Both the position numbers and the translations under genes were made by a program. A model generated the notes under the pieces. The model searched no databases. It saw nothing but the letters and a program-made list of their open reading frames with translations, and was not told the DNA's origin. This document shows, piece by piece, positions 26,123-34,988 of a stretch of 64,000 nucleotides of DNA. Source of the stretch: Paracoccaceae bacterium (lineage in GTDB: Bacteria; Pseudomonadota; Alphaproteobacteria; Rhodobacterales; Rhodobacteraceae); contig JABBAP010000027.1 of NCBI GenBank assembly GCA_018607905.1, forward strand, positions 1 through 64,000, written 5' to 3'. Position 1 is the first letter of the stretch, and every line of letters begins with the position of its first letter.

Positions 26123-26650
26123 ATGAAAGGTTCACGCCCCGAACAGGCCGTCTTGTCGCGCGACACAGATATGTCAAAAACTGCCGAAACCCGCGCCGTA
26201 ATTGAAGGCATGGTCGACGGCTTGAACGATCATCGTATCGCCGACATAGGCGATTTTTTCTCAGAAACATTTCGCTGGATGGGCAACACCGGTTGCGGAT
26301 CGAAACAGGGCATTCGCGAGTTTCAAAACAACTGGCAAAAACCATTCCAAGCCGCGTTTCACGACAAAACCTGCATCGACGAAGCCCGCCTTTACATGGG
26401 CGAATGGGCCGCCGCGTTCGGGCGTCAAGAAGCCACCCACGGCGGCGATTTCATGGGGCTCAAAGCCAGCGGAAAACGCATTGAAATCCGCTACATGGAT
26501 TTCTGGAAAGTCGTAGACGGCAAAATCATCGACAACTGGGTCATGGTCGATTTCCCCCACATCCTGTCCCAACTCGGCGTCGATGTGTTTGGCGGAAAAG
26601 GCTGGGAAATCTATGATCGGGGCGAAGAAACGCCGCCCGCACCCGCGTAA
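26123..26650 (+). CDS. SnoaL/NTF2-like protein (single domain)
   Basis: A 175-residue protein of the SnoaL-like (NTF2 fold) superfamily. The block from [10 protein letters not shown] through [19 protein letters not shown] to NWVMVDFPH is typical of SnoaL/ester-cyclase proteins. It is clearly related to the second half of the protein at 28678, which shares the DFW...NWV.VD and QLGVDV patterns. The start at 26123 follows AAGGGGA; an internal ATG at 26171 lacks a ribosome binding site. NTF2-fold proteins act as isomerases, cyclases or hydrolases, or only bind ligands; the role here is unknown. Confidence 0.8.
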   Translation: MKGSRPEQAVLSRDTDMSKTAETRAVIEGMVDGLNDHRIADIGDFFSETFRWMGNTGCGSKQGIREFQNNWQKPFQAAFHDKTCIDEARLYMGEWAAAFGRQEATHGGDFMGLKASGKRIEIRYMDFWKVVDGKIIDNWVMVDFPHILSQLGVDVFGGKGWEIYDRGEETPPAPA

Positions 26651-26672
26651 TTCGAAAGACAGGACACCACAC

Positions 26673-28004
26673 ATGGCCATCACCTACCTCAAAACCGCCC
26701 GCTCCGCGCAAGATCGCGCCGACGACGACGCCAAAACCCGCGCCATCGTGGAAAGCACGCTCAAACAGATCGAAACGGGTGGCGACGCCGCCGTACGCGA
26801 ACTGTCCGAAAAATTCGACAACTACTCCCCCGCGTCTTTCAAACTGTCGCAATCCGAAATCGACGCCCTGATCGCATCCCTCACGGATCGCGAACTTGCC
26901 GACATCAAATTCGCCCAAGAAAACGTCCGCAAATTCGCCCAGGCCCAGCGCGATAGCATGTTGGACATCGAAGTCGAACCCATGCCGGGCGTGATTTTGG
27001 GGCACAAAAACATCCCCGTGCAATCCGTCGGCTGCTACGTTCCGGGCGGTAAATTTCCAATGGTCGCCTCTGCGCACATGTCCGTCGCCACGGCATCTGT
27101 CGCCAAAGTACCCCGCATTATCGCCTGCACGCCGCCCTTCAAAGGCAAGCCAAACGCAGCCGTGATCGCTGCAATGCACCTTGGCGGCGCGCACGATATT
27201 TACGTCATGGGCGGCATCCAAGCCATCGGCGCGATGGCTCTTGGCACAGAAACCATTGATCCCGTCCACATGCTCGTCGGCCCCGGCAACGCCTTTGTGG
27301 CCGAAGCAAAACGCCAACTGTTCGGCCGCGTCGGCATTGACCTGTTCGCTGGCCCCACCGAAACCATGGTCATCGCAGACGACACAGTCGACGGCGAACT
27401 TTGCGCCACGGACCTGCTCGGCCAAGCCGAACACGGCTACAACTCCCCTTCGGTCCTGCTGACCAACTCCAAAAAGCTCGCTGATGACACGTTGTCTGAA
27501 ATCGACCGCCTCCTCGAAATCCTCCCAACCGCTGACACGGCCTCCGTGTCTTGGGAAGAATACGGCGAGGTGATCCTCTGCGACACTTACGACGAAATGC
27601 TTACCGTTGCGGACGACATCGCGTCCGAGCACGTCCAAGTCATGACCGACTGCGACGATTGGTTTCTAGAACACATGACCTGCTACGGCGCACTGTTCCT
27701 TGGCGCGCGCACCAACGTGTCCAACGGCGACAAAGTCATCGGCACCAACCACACGCTCCCAACTAAAAAAGCAGGCCGTTACACGGGTGGCCTTTGGGTC
27801 GGGAAATTCCTCAAAACCCACAGCTATCAAAAAATCACCACAGACGAGGCCGCAACCCTCATCGGCGAATACGGCTCTCGATTGTGCATGCTTGAGGGCT
27901 TCGTCGGCCACGCCGAACAATGCAACGTCCGCGTGCGCCGCTACGGTGGCATCAATGTGCCCTACGGCGAAGGCGCGGCCTACCGCGAACCCGAAAAATC
28001 ATGA
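26673..28004 (+). CDS. HisD-family dehydrogenase, HpsN-like (not histidine synthesis)
   Basis: A 443-residue zinc-dependent alcohol dehydrogenase of the histidinol dehydrogenase family. The four zinc ligands Q251, H254, D353 and H413 and the catalytic pair E319-H320 are all in place. The QAEHGYNSP motif, with Gly after the His in place of the usual Asp, is like HpsN, the sulfopropanediol dehydrogenase of Roseobacters. No other his gene is near. It probably oxidises a primary alcohol to an acid in two NAD-linked steps. It overlaps the next gene (ATGA). Confidence 0.85.
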   Translation: MAITYLKTARSAQDRADDDAKTRAIVESTLKQIETGGDAAVRELSEKFDNYSPASFKLSQSEIDALIASLTDRELADIKFAQENVRKFAQAQRDSMLDIEVEPMPGVILGHKNIPVQSVGCYVPGGKFPMVASAHMSVATASVAKVPRIIACTPPFKGKPNAAVIAAMHLGGAHDIYVMGGIQAIGAMALGTETIDPVHMLVGPGNAFVAEAKRQLFGRVGIDLFAGPTETMVIADDTVDGELCATDLLGQAEHGYNSPSVLLTNSKKLADDTLSEIDRLLEILPTADTASVSWEEYGEVILCDTYDEMLTVADDIASEHVQVMTDCDDWFLEHMTCYGALFLGARTNVSNGDKVIGTNHTLPTKKAGRYTGGLWVGKFLKTHSYQKITTDEAATLIGEYGSRLCMLEGFVGHAEQCNVRVRRYGGINVPYGEGAAYREPEKS

Positions 28005-28681
28005 CAACTCGCGCCCCAAAATCCATGTGGTCACTCGAAACTTTGGGGCGCACCCGCCTATCTCGTCACTTTTTCATGCGTGATTTTTTCTTCTCTGAAA
28101 TCTCGGCGTTTCACGGCATTCCAAATATCCCAGACGATCCCGACACGATGATCACCGCGGCCCAAGGCCTCGCGCAAAATCTGCTGGATCCGATGGTCGA
28201 AACCTTCGGCCCCCTTGCGATCCGATCAGGTTATCGCTCCCCAACGCTGAACCAATTTGGCAACGACAACAAACTCAACTGCTCCCACAACCGCGCGAAC
28301 AAGGCGCAGCGCATGTGGGATTACCGCGACGATAACGGCCACATCGGCGCATGCGTGTCCGTCGTTATCCCGTGGTTCGCAGATCAGTACGGCGACCATC
28401 CACACCCACGCCGAGACTGGCGCGATCTAGCCTATTGGCTGCATGACCACATCCCTTATTCCGCCATCTGGTTCTTCCCCAAACTCGCCTGTTTCAACCT
28501 CACTTGGAACGAACAGCCAAAACGCACTATTTCCAGCTACATCGCCCCGCGCGGCACGTTATTGGCAGCAAATGCAGAACCCTCGGAAACCCTAAAACAA
28601 CGCCAAAAACGCTACGCCGATTTCCCGCCGTTCCGCGCAATCACCTACCCCGAAACACCAGACACATGGTCAGCGGCATGA
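28001..28681 (+). CDS. Divergent M15 (DD-peptidase)-like protein, probably inactive
   Basis: A 226-residue protein. [11 protein letters not shown] (75-84) is the start of an M15_3/hedgehog-type peptidase domain and a Ser-His follows at 95-96, but the expected HxxGxAxD spacing is missing (next Asp at 107) and the late Trp-x-His is replaced by CFNLTW. Zinc binding is therefore doubtful. No signal peptide is seen, which is unlike a wall peptidase. It is coupled by ATGA overlaps to both neighbours, so it is an integral part of the catabolic operon. Its function is unknown. Confidence 0.6.
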   Translation: MTTRAPKSMWSLETLGRTRLSRHFFMRDFFFSEISAFHGIPNIPDDPDTMITAAQGLAQNLLDPMVETFGPLAIRSGYRSPTLNQFGNDNKLNCSHNRANKAQRMWDYRDDNGHIGACVSVVIPWFADQYGDHPHPRRDWRDLAYWLHDHIPYSAIWFFPKLACFNLTWNEQPKRTISSYIAPRGTLLAANAEPSETLKQRQKRYADFPPFRAITYPETPDTWSAA

Positions 28682-29697
28682 ACGATATCACCGCCAAATT
28701 CCGCGCTGCCCTCTACCACTGCGACACAGCAACAGCCCGTAGTGAGCTGTTGGATATCGCACACCCTGACGCCCCCTTGCGCCTCTCCTTCCCCTTCGAA
28801 ACGCTCAACGGCGCGACCGCATTTTTCGACACTGCCCTCACCCCGCTCACATCCGCAATCCCAGACCTTGAGCGCCGCGATACGATCGTCACCAGCGGCA
28901 CCTGCAACCAAGGCCACACTTGGATCGGCTGCTGCGGTTACTACACTGGCACCTTCCTGCACCCCTTCCTCGATATCCCGCCAACGGGCCTTCAAGCCCA
29001 CATGCGCTTTCACGAATTTTACCGCATCCAAGACGGCAAAATCACCGAAATGCAGGCGCTTTGGGACATCCCAGAACTGATGATGCAGGCAGGTGCATGG
29101 CCAATGGCCCCCAGCTTGGGCCGCGAATGGCGCGCACCGTCCCCCGCCACCCAAGACGGCCTGAACCGTGCAAAATCAACACCCGATCAGAACGCCACCA
29201 ACTGCCAGATCATCCTCGATATGCTCGAACACATGATCAAACACCCGTCCACAGGCGGCCCCGAAGTCATGGAGCTAACCCGTTTCTGGCACAATAACTT
29301 TAGCTGGTACGGCCCCGCAGGCATCGGCACAGGGCGCGGCGTCTCGGGCTTTCGCGATATCCACCAAATCCCCTTCCTCGCTGCCATGCCAGATCGCGGC
29401 CAACATGAAGATGAAATCACCCACCACTTTTTCGCCGATGGCCCCTACGTCGCCGTCACAGGTTGGCCGAACATGGCACAAACCCACCTGAACGATGGAT
29501 GGATGGGCATCGCCCCAACTGGCAAGAAAATCACCCTGCGCAGCCTTGATTTCTGGCGCATTGAAAACGGCCTCATTCGGGAAAACTGGGTGCTCGTTGA
29601 CATCCTTTCCGTATTTAACCAGCTCGGCGTTGACGTCCTCGCGCGGATGCGCGAATTCAACAAACTGAAACCACCTTACACAGGACGCACACCATGA
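28678..29697 (+). CDS. Double SnoaL/NTF2-domain protein
   Basis: A 339-residue protein with two NTF2-like domains, about residues 5-140 and 180-330. The second half resembles the single-domain protein at 26123 (FSWYGPAGIG, then GWMGIAPTGKKI, DFWRIENG, NWVLVD and QLGVDV), which points to duplication within the locus. The ATG is fixed by a 4-nt overlap with the M15-like gene. It is coupled to the SDR gene by another ATGA. Its role is unknown. Confidence 0.8.
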   Translation: MNDITAKFRAALYHCDTATARSELLDIAHPDAPLRLSFPFETLNGATAFFDTALTPLTSAIPDLERRDTIVTSGTCNQGHTWIGCCGYYTGTFLHPFLDIPPTGLQAHMRFHEFYRIQDGKITEMQALWDIPELMMQAGAWPMAPSLGREWRAPSPATQDGLNRAKSTPDQNATNCQIILDMLEHMIKHPSTGGPEVMELTRFWHNNFSWYGPAGIGTGRGVSGFRDIHQIPFLAAMPDRGQHEDEITHHFFADGPYVAVTGWPNMAQTHLNDGWMGIAPTGKKITLRSLDFWRIENGLIRENWVLVDILSVFNQLGVDVLARMREFNKLKPPYTGRTP

Positions 29698-30458
29698 CCT
29701 TGCCCCGCACTCCCTCCTTTCGCCTTGATGGCAAACGCGCCCTTGTTACGGGCGGCACATCTGGCATCGGCCTTGGCTGCGCCGTTTCGCTCGCCGAATA
29801 CGGGGCGCATGTCACACTGGCCGCACGCAACGTGGATCGCATGCAGGGTGCCGCCGAAGAAATGCGTGCCGAGGGCTGGAAGGTCGACACAATCGCAATG
29901 GACGTCGCGGATATCGCCCCCATGCAAGCCAAAATCGCGCAAACTGGCCCCTATGATATCTGCGTAAACTCCGCAGGATTCGCACGCCACGCCCCCGCGA
30001 TTGATACCACCGAGGAAGACTTTGACGCGATGACCGACCTCAACGCCAAAGGCGCGTATTTCCTCGCGCAATCTATCGCCAAAGGCCTGATCGCTGCGAA
30101 AAAACCTGGTTCCATCGTGCAAATCTCCTCCCAAATGGCACACGTCGGTGGCCAAGAACGCGCCGTCTATTGCGGTTCCAAACACGCGGTCGAGGGTTAC
30201 ACCAAAGCCCAAGCGATTGAGTGGGGCCCACACGGCATCCGCGTCAACACAATCTGCCCCACCTTCGTGCGCACACCGCTCACAGAACAAACCTTCAAAC
30301 GCCCAGAACTGGTCGCGTGGATCGAAGACAAAATCAAATTGGGGCGCATCGGTGAAGTCGAAGACATCATGGGCGCAACCCTCTTCCTCGCGTCTGATGC
30401 CTCCGCGTTGGTCACAGGAACCCACCTCCTCGTGGATGGCGGTTGGACAGCCGATTGA
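29694..30458 (+). CDS. Short-chain dehydrogenase/reductase
   Basis: A 254-residue classical SDR. The cofactor motif TGGTSGIG (19-26), the NAG-equivalent NSAG, the catalytic Ser in QISSQM and the Tyr-x3-Lys (YCGSK) are all present. The absence of an acidic residue cluster or Arg pair that I can judge leaves NAD versus NADP open. It is most like sugar or polyol dehydrogenases of catabolic operons. It overlaps the SnoaL-like gene and is followed by a hairpin and the intergenic repeat before lacI. Confidence 0.9.
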   Translation: MTLPRTPSFRLDGKRALVTGGTSGIGLGCAVSLAEYGAHVTLAARNVDRMQGAAEEMRAEGWKVDTIAMDVADIAPMQAKIAQTGPYDICVNSAGFARHAPAIDTTEEDFDAMTDLNAKGAYFLAQSIAKGLIAAKKPGSIVQISSQMAHVGGQERAVYCGSKHAVEGYTKAQAIEWGPHGIRVNTICPTFVRTPLTEQTFKRPELVAWIEDKIKLGRIGEVEDIMGATLFLASDASALVTGTHLLVDGGWTAD

Positions 30459-30490
30459 TGCAAAACCCCCGGAACATCATCCAACGAAGT

Positions 30491-30525
30491 GCCGCCTCAA
30501 CTGGGGCGGCTTCTTATGTTTCTTT
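30491..30525 (+). terminator. Weak terminator after the SDR gene
   Basis: GCCGCC (30491-30496) pairs with GGCGGC (30505-30510) around an 8-nt loop, followed by a T-rich but interrupted stretch. It may lower read-through from the catabolic genes into lacI. Confidence 0.5.
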
Positions 30526-30540
30526 GTTCCAAAAATACTC
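30519..30540 (+). repeat. Intergenic 22-nt motif, copy 2
   Basis: TTTCTTTG then TTCCAAAAATACTC is a diverged copy of the repeated motif. It lies just upstream of the LacI-family gene. Confidence 0.5.
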
Positions 30541-30557
30541 AATAAAGGCCGCATCAA

Positions 30558-31571
30558 ATGCCCAACGATAAGGTCACATCCCTAGACGTCGCCAAACGCG
30601 CAGGCGTGTCCCAATCCGCCGTCAGCCGCGTGTTCACCAAAGGTGCATCCGCCAGCCAAAAAACTGTTGAAAAGGTCAAAAAAGCCGCCGCAGACCTTGG
30701 CTACCGCCCCAACGTGCTCGCGCGGTCCCTGATCACGGGCCGTTCGCGCATTATCGGCCTCGTCGTCGCTTACCTCGATAACTACTTCTACCCAGATGCG
30801 ATGGAAAAACTGTCCAACGCCCTCCAAGAACGCGGCTATCACGTGATGATTTTCATGGCCTCCAACACCACTGAAAACATCGAATCCATCGTCGATGACA
30901 TGCTCGATTATCAGGTCGACGGCATCGTCGCAGCCTCCGTTTCCATGTCCTCCAACCTCGCGGATCGTTGCGCCTCCGCTGGCATTCCACTGGTATTTTT
31001 CAACCGCTCGCAAGTGGGCGAAAACCTATCCTGCGTCACATCTGATAATTTCGCAGGCGGCCAAAAAGTCGCCAAATTCCTCACCTCTCACGCCCCAAAA
31101 CGCATCGGCTACATCGCTGGTTGGGAAGGCGCATCAACCCAGCGCGACCGCGAAGCAGGCTTCATCGCAGGCCTCAAATCCGCAAACCTGTCACTCCATT
31201 CGCGCACCGTTGGCAACTTTCACACCGATCAGGCCCGCCAAGCAGCACTTGATATGTTTACCAAGACCGATCACCCAGACGCCGTGTTTGTCGCCAATGA
31301 TCACATGGCATTTGCTGTCATGGACGTGTTGCGATCCGACCTCGCAAAACACGTACCGAACGATGTGAAACTCGTCGGCTTTGATGATGTCCCCCCCGCT
31401 GCATGGCCCGCCTACGACCTCACGACTGTGCGCCAACCCGCCAATCGCATGGTGGCCGAAACCGTCACCCTGTTGATGGAAACGATTGAGGACGGCGCGC
31501 CGCACCCCCGCACAATTGAAATCGACGGACCGCTGATCATTCGCGGCTCTGCGCCAGACCCAAAAGGATAA
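30558..31571 (+). CDS. LacI-family transcriptional regulator
   Basis: A 337-residue repressor-type protein. The N-terminal helix-turn-helix (VAKRAGVSQSAVSRVF) and hinge helix (NVLARSLITGRS) are followed by a periplasmic-binding-protein-like ligand domain with IGLVVAYLDN and VFVANDHMAFAVMDVL. The hinge Leu that opens a central CG step is present, matching the central CG of the two operators at 24967 and 38612. It is set among the genes it probably controls, and the next gene begins 3 nt after its stop. The effector is unknown, probably a sugar-like compound. Confidence 0.92.
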   Translation: MPNDKVTSLDVAKRAGVSQSAVSRVFTKGASASQKTVEKVKKAAADLGYRPNVLARSLITGRSRIIGLVVAYLDNYFYPDAMEKLSNALQERGYHVMIFMASNTTENIESIVDDMLDYQVDGIVAASVSMSSNLADRCASAGIPLVFFNRSQVGENLSCVTSDNFAGGQKVAKFLTSHAPKRIGYIAGWEGASTQRDREAGFIAGLKSANLSLHSRTVGNFHTDQARQAALDMFTKTDHPDAVFVANDHMAFAVMDVLRSDLAKHVPNDVKLVGFDDVPPAAWPAYDLTTVRQPANRMVAETVTLLMETIEDGAPHPRTIEIDGPLIIRGSAPDPKG

Positions 31572-31574
31572 ACC

Positions 31575-32543
31575 ATGCGTGGATTTGACAATCGTTGGAA
31601 AGATTTCCCCGATTACATCATCGGCATCACCAAAGAAATCTGGGAAGATCGCGGCCTCGCCACGCTGCACGATTACTACGCGCCCGACATTCCTGTCCGC
31701 TCCCCAGGGGGCTTCGTGAAAGGCAACCAAGGCGTGATCGCCGCCACAATGGCAACCCTCGCCGAATTTCCTGACCGTACCCTTTACGGCGAAGACGTGA
31801 TCTGGAGCGGCACACCCGAAGACGGCATGTTGTCCTCTCACCGCCTGCATTCCACCGCCACGCACACGGGCGATGGCGTTTACGGCAAAGCAACAGGCAA
31901 GCGCCTATCCTACCGCATCATCGCGGATTGCCACGCCATCAACAATCAGATTAACGACGAATGGTTGATCCGCGACCAAGGCGCAATTGTACGCCAAATG
32001 GGCTGGGATCCCGCCGATTACGCCCGTGATTCCATCACGCGGGAGGGCGGCGCAGAGGTCTGCATCAAACCCTTCACCCCTGCAATCGACGAGGCTGGGC
32101 CATACCTTGGCAAAGGCAACGACAATGAATGGGGCCAAAAATACGCCGATATCTTGACCCGCATCATGGGCGCAGACCTCGCCGTGATCCCCGCCGAATA
32201 TGACCGCGCCTGCCAGCTGGAATACGCAGGCGGCCGTTCAGGGATTTCCCACGGCGATGCAGATAAATTTTGGACTTCTCTTCGATCTTCCTTTCCAAAC
32301 GCCACCTTCACGATTGAACACCAAATCGGCCGCGATGATCCGATGATGCCACCGCGCGCCGCCATCCGCTGGGCGCTGCACGGCAAGCACGAAGGTTGGG
32401 GCGCATTTGGCCAACCCACAGGCGCAGAGGTTTACATCATGGGCGCAAGCCACGCCGAATTCGGTCCATGGGGCCTGCGCCGCGAATACACATTGTTCGA
32501 TGAAACATCGGTCTGGAAACAGATCATCCTGCACACAGGATAA
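31575..32543 (+). CDS. SnoaL/NTF2-like protein, probably double domain
   Basis: A 322-residue protein. The first half (about 10-155) shows the SnoaL pattern LHDYYAPDIPVRSPGG with ECHAIN-like IIADCHAINNQ and NDEWLIRDQG; the second half (about 185-320) carries a matching fold pattern ending in WGLRREYTLFDE. It is the third SnoaL-type gene of the locus and more diverged from the other two. It starts 3 nt after lacI and ends 3 nt before the PPOX gene. Confidence 0.75.
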   Translation: MRGFDNRWKDFPDYIIGITKEIWEDRGLATLHDYYAPDIPVRSPGGFVKGNQGVIAATMATLAEFPDRTLYGEDVIWSGTPEDGMLSSHRLHSTATHTGDGVYGKATGKRLSYRIIADCHAINNQINDEWLIRDQGAIVRQMGWDPADYARDSITREGGAEVCIKPFTPAIDEAGPYLGKGNDNEWGQKYADILTRIMGADLAVIPAEYDRACQLEYAGGRSGISHGDADKFWTSLRSSFPNATFTIEHQIGRDDPMMPPRAAIRWALHGKHEGWGAFGQPTGAEVYIMGASHAEFGPWGLRREYTLFDETSVWKQIILHTG

Positions 32544-32546
32544 CCC

Positions 32547-33191
32547 GTGGACACCTACAACACCCATCTGTTCGGCCAAGCCGCGCTCGATCTGCAACAC
32601 AAGGTCGGCAAGCGAGATCAATTTGCCAAGATGTACGCCAACCGCTGGACCGACGGTATCACCGATCGGTTTCGCGATTTCGTCGCCAATACGACAACGA
32701 TGTACATCGCCAGCACGGTCGAAAACGGCTGGCCCTATGTCCAACATCGCGGCGGCCCACGTGGGTTTTTGAAAGTCATCGAAAAGGACACGCTCGGATT
32801 TGCAGATTACCATGGCAACCAACAATTCATCACGCAAGGCAACTTACAAACCGATGATCGCGTATCCCTAATTCTGATGGATTACGCTGCCAAAGCCCGC
32901 ATCAAAATGATCGGCCACGCCAAAATGGTTGAGGCCTCAGACGATCCAGAACTCGCCGAAAAACTAGCGGTAGAGGGCCAAGGCCCCGTTGAACGTCTCA
33001 CCACAATCAAGATCACCGCCATTGATGTGAATTGCCCGAAATACATAACCCAACGCTTCGACGAAGGTGAAATCGCAACCCTGCTCGGCCCCCGCATTTC
33101 CGAACTCGACCGCCAAGTCAGCGTGCTCGCAGATCGGCTCAAAGACCTTGGCGAAGACCCCGCCGCATTACTTCAAAAGGAAACACCATGA
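32547..33191 (+). CDS. Pyridoxamine 5'-phosphate oxidase-fold flavoprotein
   Basis: A 214-residue PPOX-like protein (COG3576 type) with a split beta-barrel. The pattern MYIASTVENGWPYVQHRGGPRGFLKV is typical of FMN-binding members, followed by HGNQQFITQGNL and ARIKMIGHAKMVE. The start is GTG, three bases after the previous stop. Members of this group bind FMN or F420-like cofactors and reduce small molecules; it is not a vitamin B6 enzyme by default. The stop overlaps the bicupin start. Confidence 0.8.
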   Translation: MDTYNTHLFGQAALDLQHKVGKRDQFAKMYANRWTDGITDRFRDFVANTTTMYIASTVENGWPYVQHRGGPRGFLKVIEKDTLGFADYHGNQQFITQGNLQTDDRVSLILMDYAAKARIKMIGHAKMVEASDDPELAEKLAVEGQGPVERLTTIKITAIDVNCPKYITQRFDEGEIATLLGPRISELDRQVSVLADRLKDLGEDPAALLQKETP

Positions 33192-34153
33192 CCCCAACCG
33201 AAATGGAAGCTCGCATCGTTCGTTACGGCGATCTGATCCCATGTAAAACCGCCTTTATCGACGCCCACACACCGGGTTCCGATCAAAAGGAAAACTTCAC
33301 CATCATCGGTGGCGGCGTGTCCGAATCCGCCGATCAACACGTGCACATCGCCGACACACCTGGCTTTAACATCGGCGCGGCGGGTCAACCGCCCAAATGC
33401 CGCAACTCCCTGCACACCCACCGCACGGCGGAAGTCTTCTTTGTGCTCAAAGGCACATGGCGTTTCTTCTGGGGCCGCTTTGGTGACGCAGGCGAGGTAA
33501 CTTTGCAAGAAGGCGACATCATCAACATCCCAACCCACATGTTTCGTGGCTTTGAAAACATCGGCACTGACTACGGCATGATCATGGCGATCTTAGGTGG
33601 CGACGATGCAGGCGGCGGCGTTGTTTGGGCCCCCCAAGTGATCGAGGATGCGAAAGCCCACGGCCTCATCCTTGGCGACAACAGCAAACTCTACGACACC
33701 AAAAAGGGTGAAACCCTGTCCCAAGGCGTGAGCCCGATGCCCCTGCTGACAGACGAAGAACTCAAAGAGTTCCCCGAACCCACAACCACCGAGGTCGTCC
33801 CCCATTACGTGGCCCGCTATTGGGACATGATGGCACTGGCCGACAACCAACCCTGCGACGTGATCGGCGAAAGCGGCCTGTTGCGCGATCGCCCGGGGTT
33901 CGACGTAGAATTCATCACGCGCGGCTCCATCCCAACAACGCCCTACACCCACGCAGATCACGAAGTCATCATGCCAATGCGCGGCCACTGGCGCCTCACG
34001 TGGGAGGGCGGCACAACCACGCTGAACCCTGGCGACACCGTTGCGATCCCGCCAAACGTAGCCCACAGCCTTGAGCCGAGCATGACAGGTGAAGCCAGCC
34101 TGTTCCGCATCCGCGCCAACAGCGATCCTGCTGGGCGGACGATGTCACTTTAG
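33188..34153 (+). CDS. Bicupin protein
   Basis: A 321-residue protein with two cupin domains. The first has the metal motif SLHTHRTAEVFFVLKG and a later GDIINIPTHMFRGF (about 75-125); the second has YTHADHEVIMPMRGHWRL and PGDTVAIPPNVAHSLE (about 255-300). Bicupins of this form include dioxygenases, decarboxylases and isomerases. The ATG overlaps the PPOX gene, making it the last gene of the operon. The reaction is unknown. Confidence 0.83.
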   Translation: MTPTEMEARIVRYGDLIPCKTAFIDAHTPGSDQKENFTIIGGGVSESADQHVHIADTPGFNIGAAGQPPKCRNSLHTHRTAEVFFVLKGTWRFFWGRFGDAGEVTLQEGDIINIPTHMFRGFENIGTDYGMIMAILGGDDAGGGVVWAPQVIEDAKAHGLILGDNSKLYDTKKGETLSQGVSPMPLLTDEELKEFPEPTTTEVVPHYVARYWDMMALADNQPCDVIGESGLLRDRPGFDVEFITRGSIPTTPYTHADHEVIMPMRGHWRLTWEGGTTTLNPGDTVAIPPNVAHSLEPSMTGEASLFRIRANSDPAGRTMSL

Positions 34154-34171
34154 AAATCGGCGATATTTTTC

Positions 34172-34204
34172 ACGACACAGGTTTCCCTAGGACGCCTGTG
34201 TCGT
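34172..34204. other. 10-bp perfect hairpin at the bicupin/lysE convergence
   Basis: ACGACACAGG (34172-34181) pairs with CCTGTGTCGT (34195-34204). The structure covers the stop codon of the convergent LysE-type gene. Neither strand has a proper T-run after the stem, so termination is only possible, not clear. Confidence 0.45.
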
Positions 34205-34813
34205 CCGCGCTGTAAAGATACCTGCAACAAATAGAAACCCAGCACCTGTGCGGTTCAACATCCGCATGGCCTTTGGTTTTTGAAAATACATCCGTAGCCC
34301 GTTCGCAAAGAACAGCCACATCAATGTATTGATCGTCGCGACGCCCACAAAAGTCGCAATCAAAATTGCAAACTGCAAAAATGCAGGCCCTGCCACATCA
34401 ATAAACTGCGGTACAAACGCGATGTAGAAAACAGGCCCTTTTGGGTTTAACGCGCTTACAAGGAAGGATTGCCAAAACAACGTTTTCAACGGCTGGGCGG
34501 TTATTTTTGCGCCCACCTGCGTTTGCGCGACAGGGGCTGTCCACAACGAATACGCCAACCAAATTAGGTACGCAGCACCCGCCAGTTTTAGGATCGAAAA
34601 CAAAGTAACCGACGCCGCCAATACCGCCCCTGCGCCTGCCAACGAAACCGACATGCCAACCAACGCCCCAAAAGAAACACCTGGAACAGTCGCAAGCCCC
34701 GACCGCTTCCCACTTCGCAATGCATGGCTAACTGTCAGAATGATGTTCGGGCCAGGAATAAGCACCACAACAGCACTGGCGATCACAAAGGCAATCCATG
34801 TTTCAAAACTCAT
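34187..34813 (-). CDS. LysE/RhtB-family exporter
   Basis: A 208-residue membrane protein with about six hydrophobic segments. The N-terminal PGPNIILTVSHALRSGKRSG and the mid LNPKGPVFYIAFVPQF are diagnostic of the LysE/RhtB family, which exports amino acids and related compounds. I chose ATG 34813, with GGGAAG upstream, over ATG 34828. It is convergent with the LacI-linked operon, and its 3' end is within a strong hairpin. Confidence 0.9.
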   Translation of the reverse strand: MSFETWIAFVIASAVVVLIPGPNIILTVSHALRSGKRSGLATVPGVSFGALVGMSVSLAGAGAVLAASVTLFSILKLAGAAYLIWLAYSLWTAPVAQTQVGAKITAQPLKTLFWQSFLVSALNPKGPVFYIAFVPQFIDVAGPAFLQFAILIATFVGVATINTLMWLFFANGLRMYFQKPKAMRMLNRTGAGFLFVAGIFTARTTQAS

Positions 34814-34988
34814 CGCGGTGCTTCCCATCCTGTGAATTCACACCATCAAGACATGAAAACCTACGAACATAAAGCCTGTTTTCCCGCAATGCTGTCGGGG
34901 TGCAGAATTGAATGCACGAGTCCCCCCTTGCACCCTACGCACCTTTCCCCTAAATCGGCGATCCACCCGTTCACCGAAAGCCGTTCGA

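Noticed and set aside
26541-27638. 365-codon minus-strand frame over the HisD-like gene
   Set aside because: It is antisense to a clearly conserved enzyme with all metal ligands in place and shows no protein-like pattern.
26673-28004. Histidine biosynthesis hisD
   Set aside because: No his genes are nearby, the operon is catabolic and the QAEHGYN motif is HpsN-like rather than typical of histidine-pathway HisD.
32547-33191. Vitamin B6 enzyme PdxH
   Set aside because: The sequence lacks the PdxH C-terminal signature and matches the broader PPOX-fold group; the setting is catabolic.
34172-34204. Terminator between the bicupin and lysE genes
   Set aside because: The stem is strong, but neither strand has a T-run after it and it covers the lysE stop codon; it is listed only as a hairpin.
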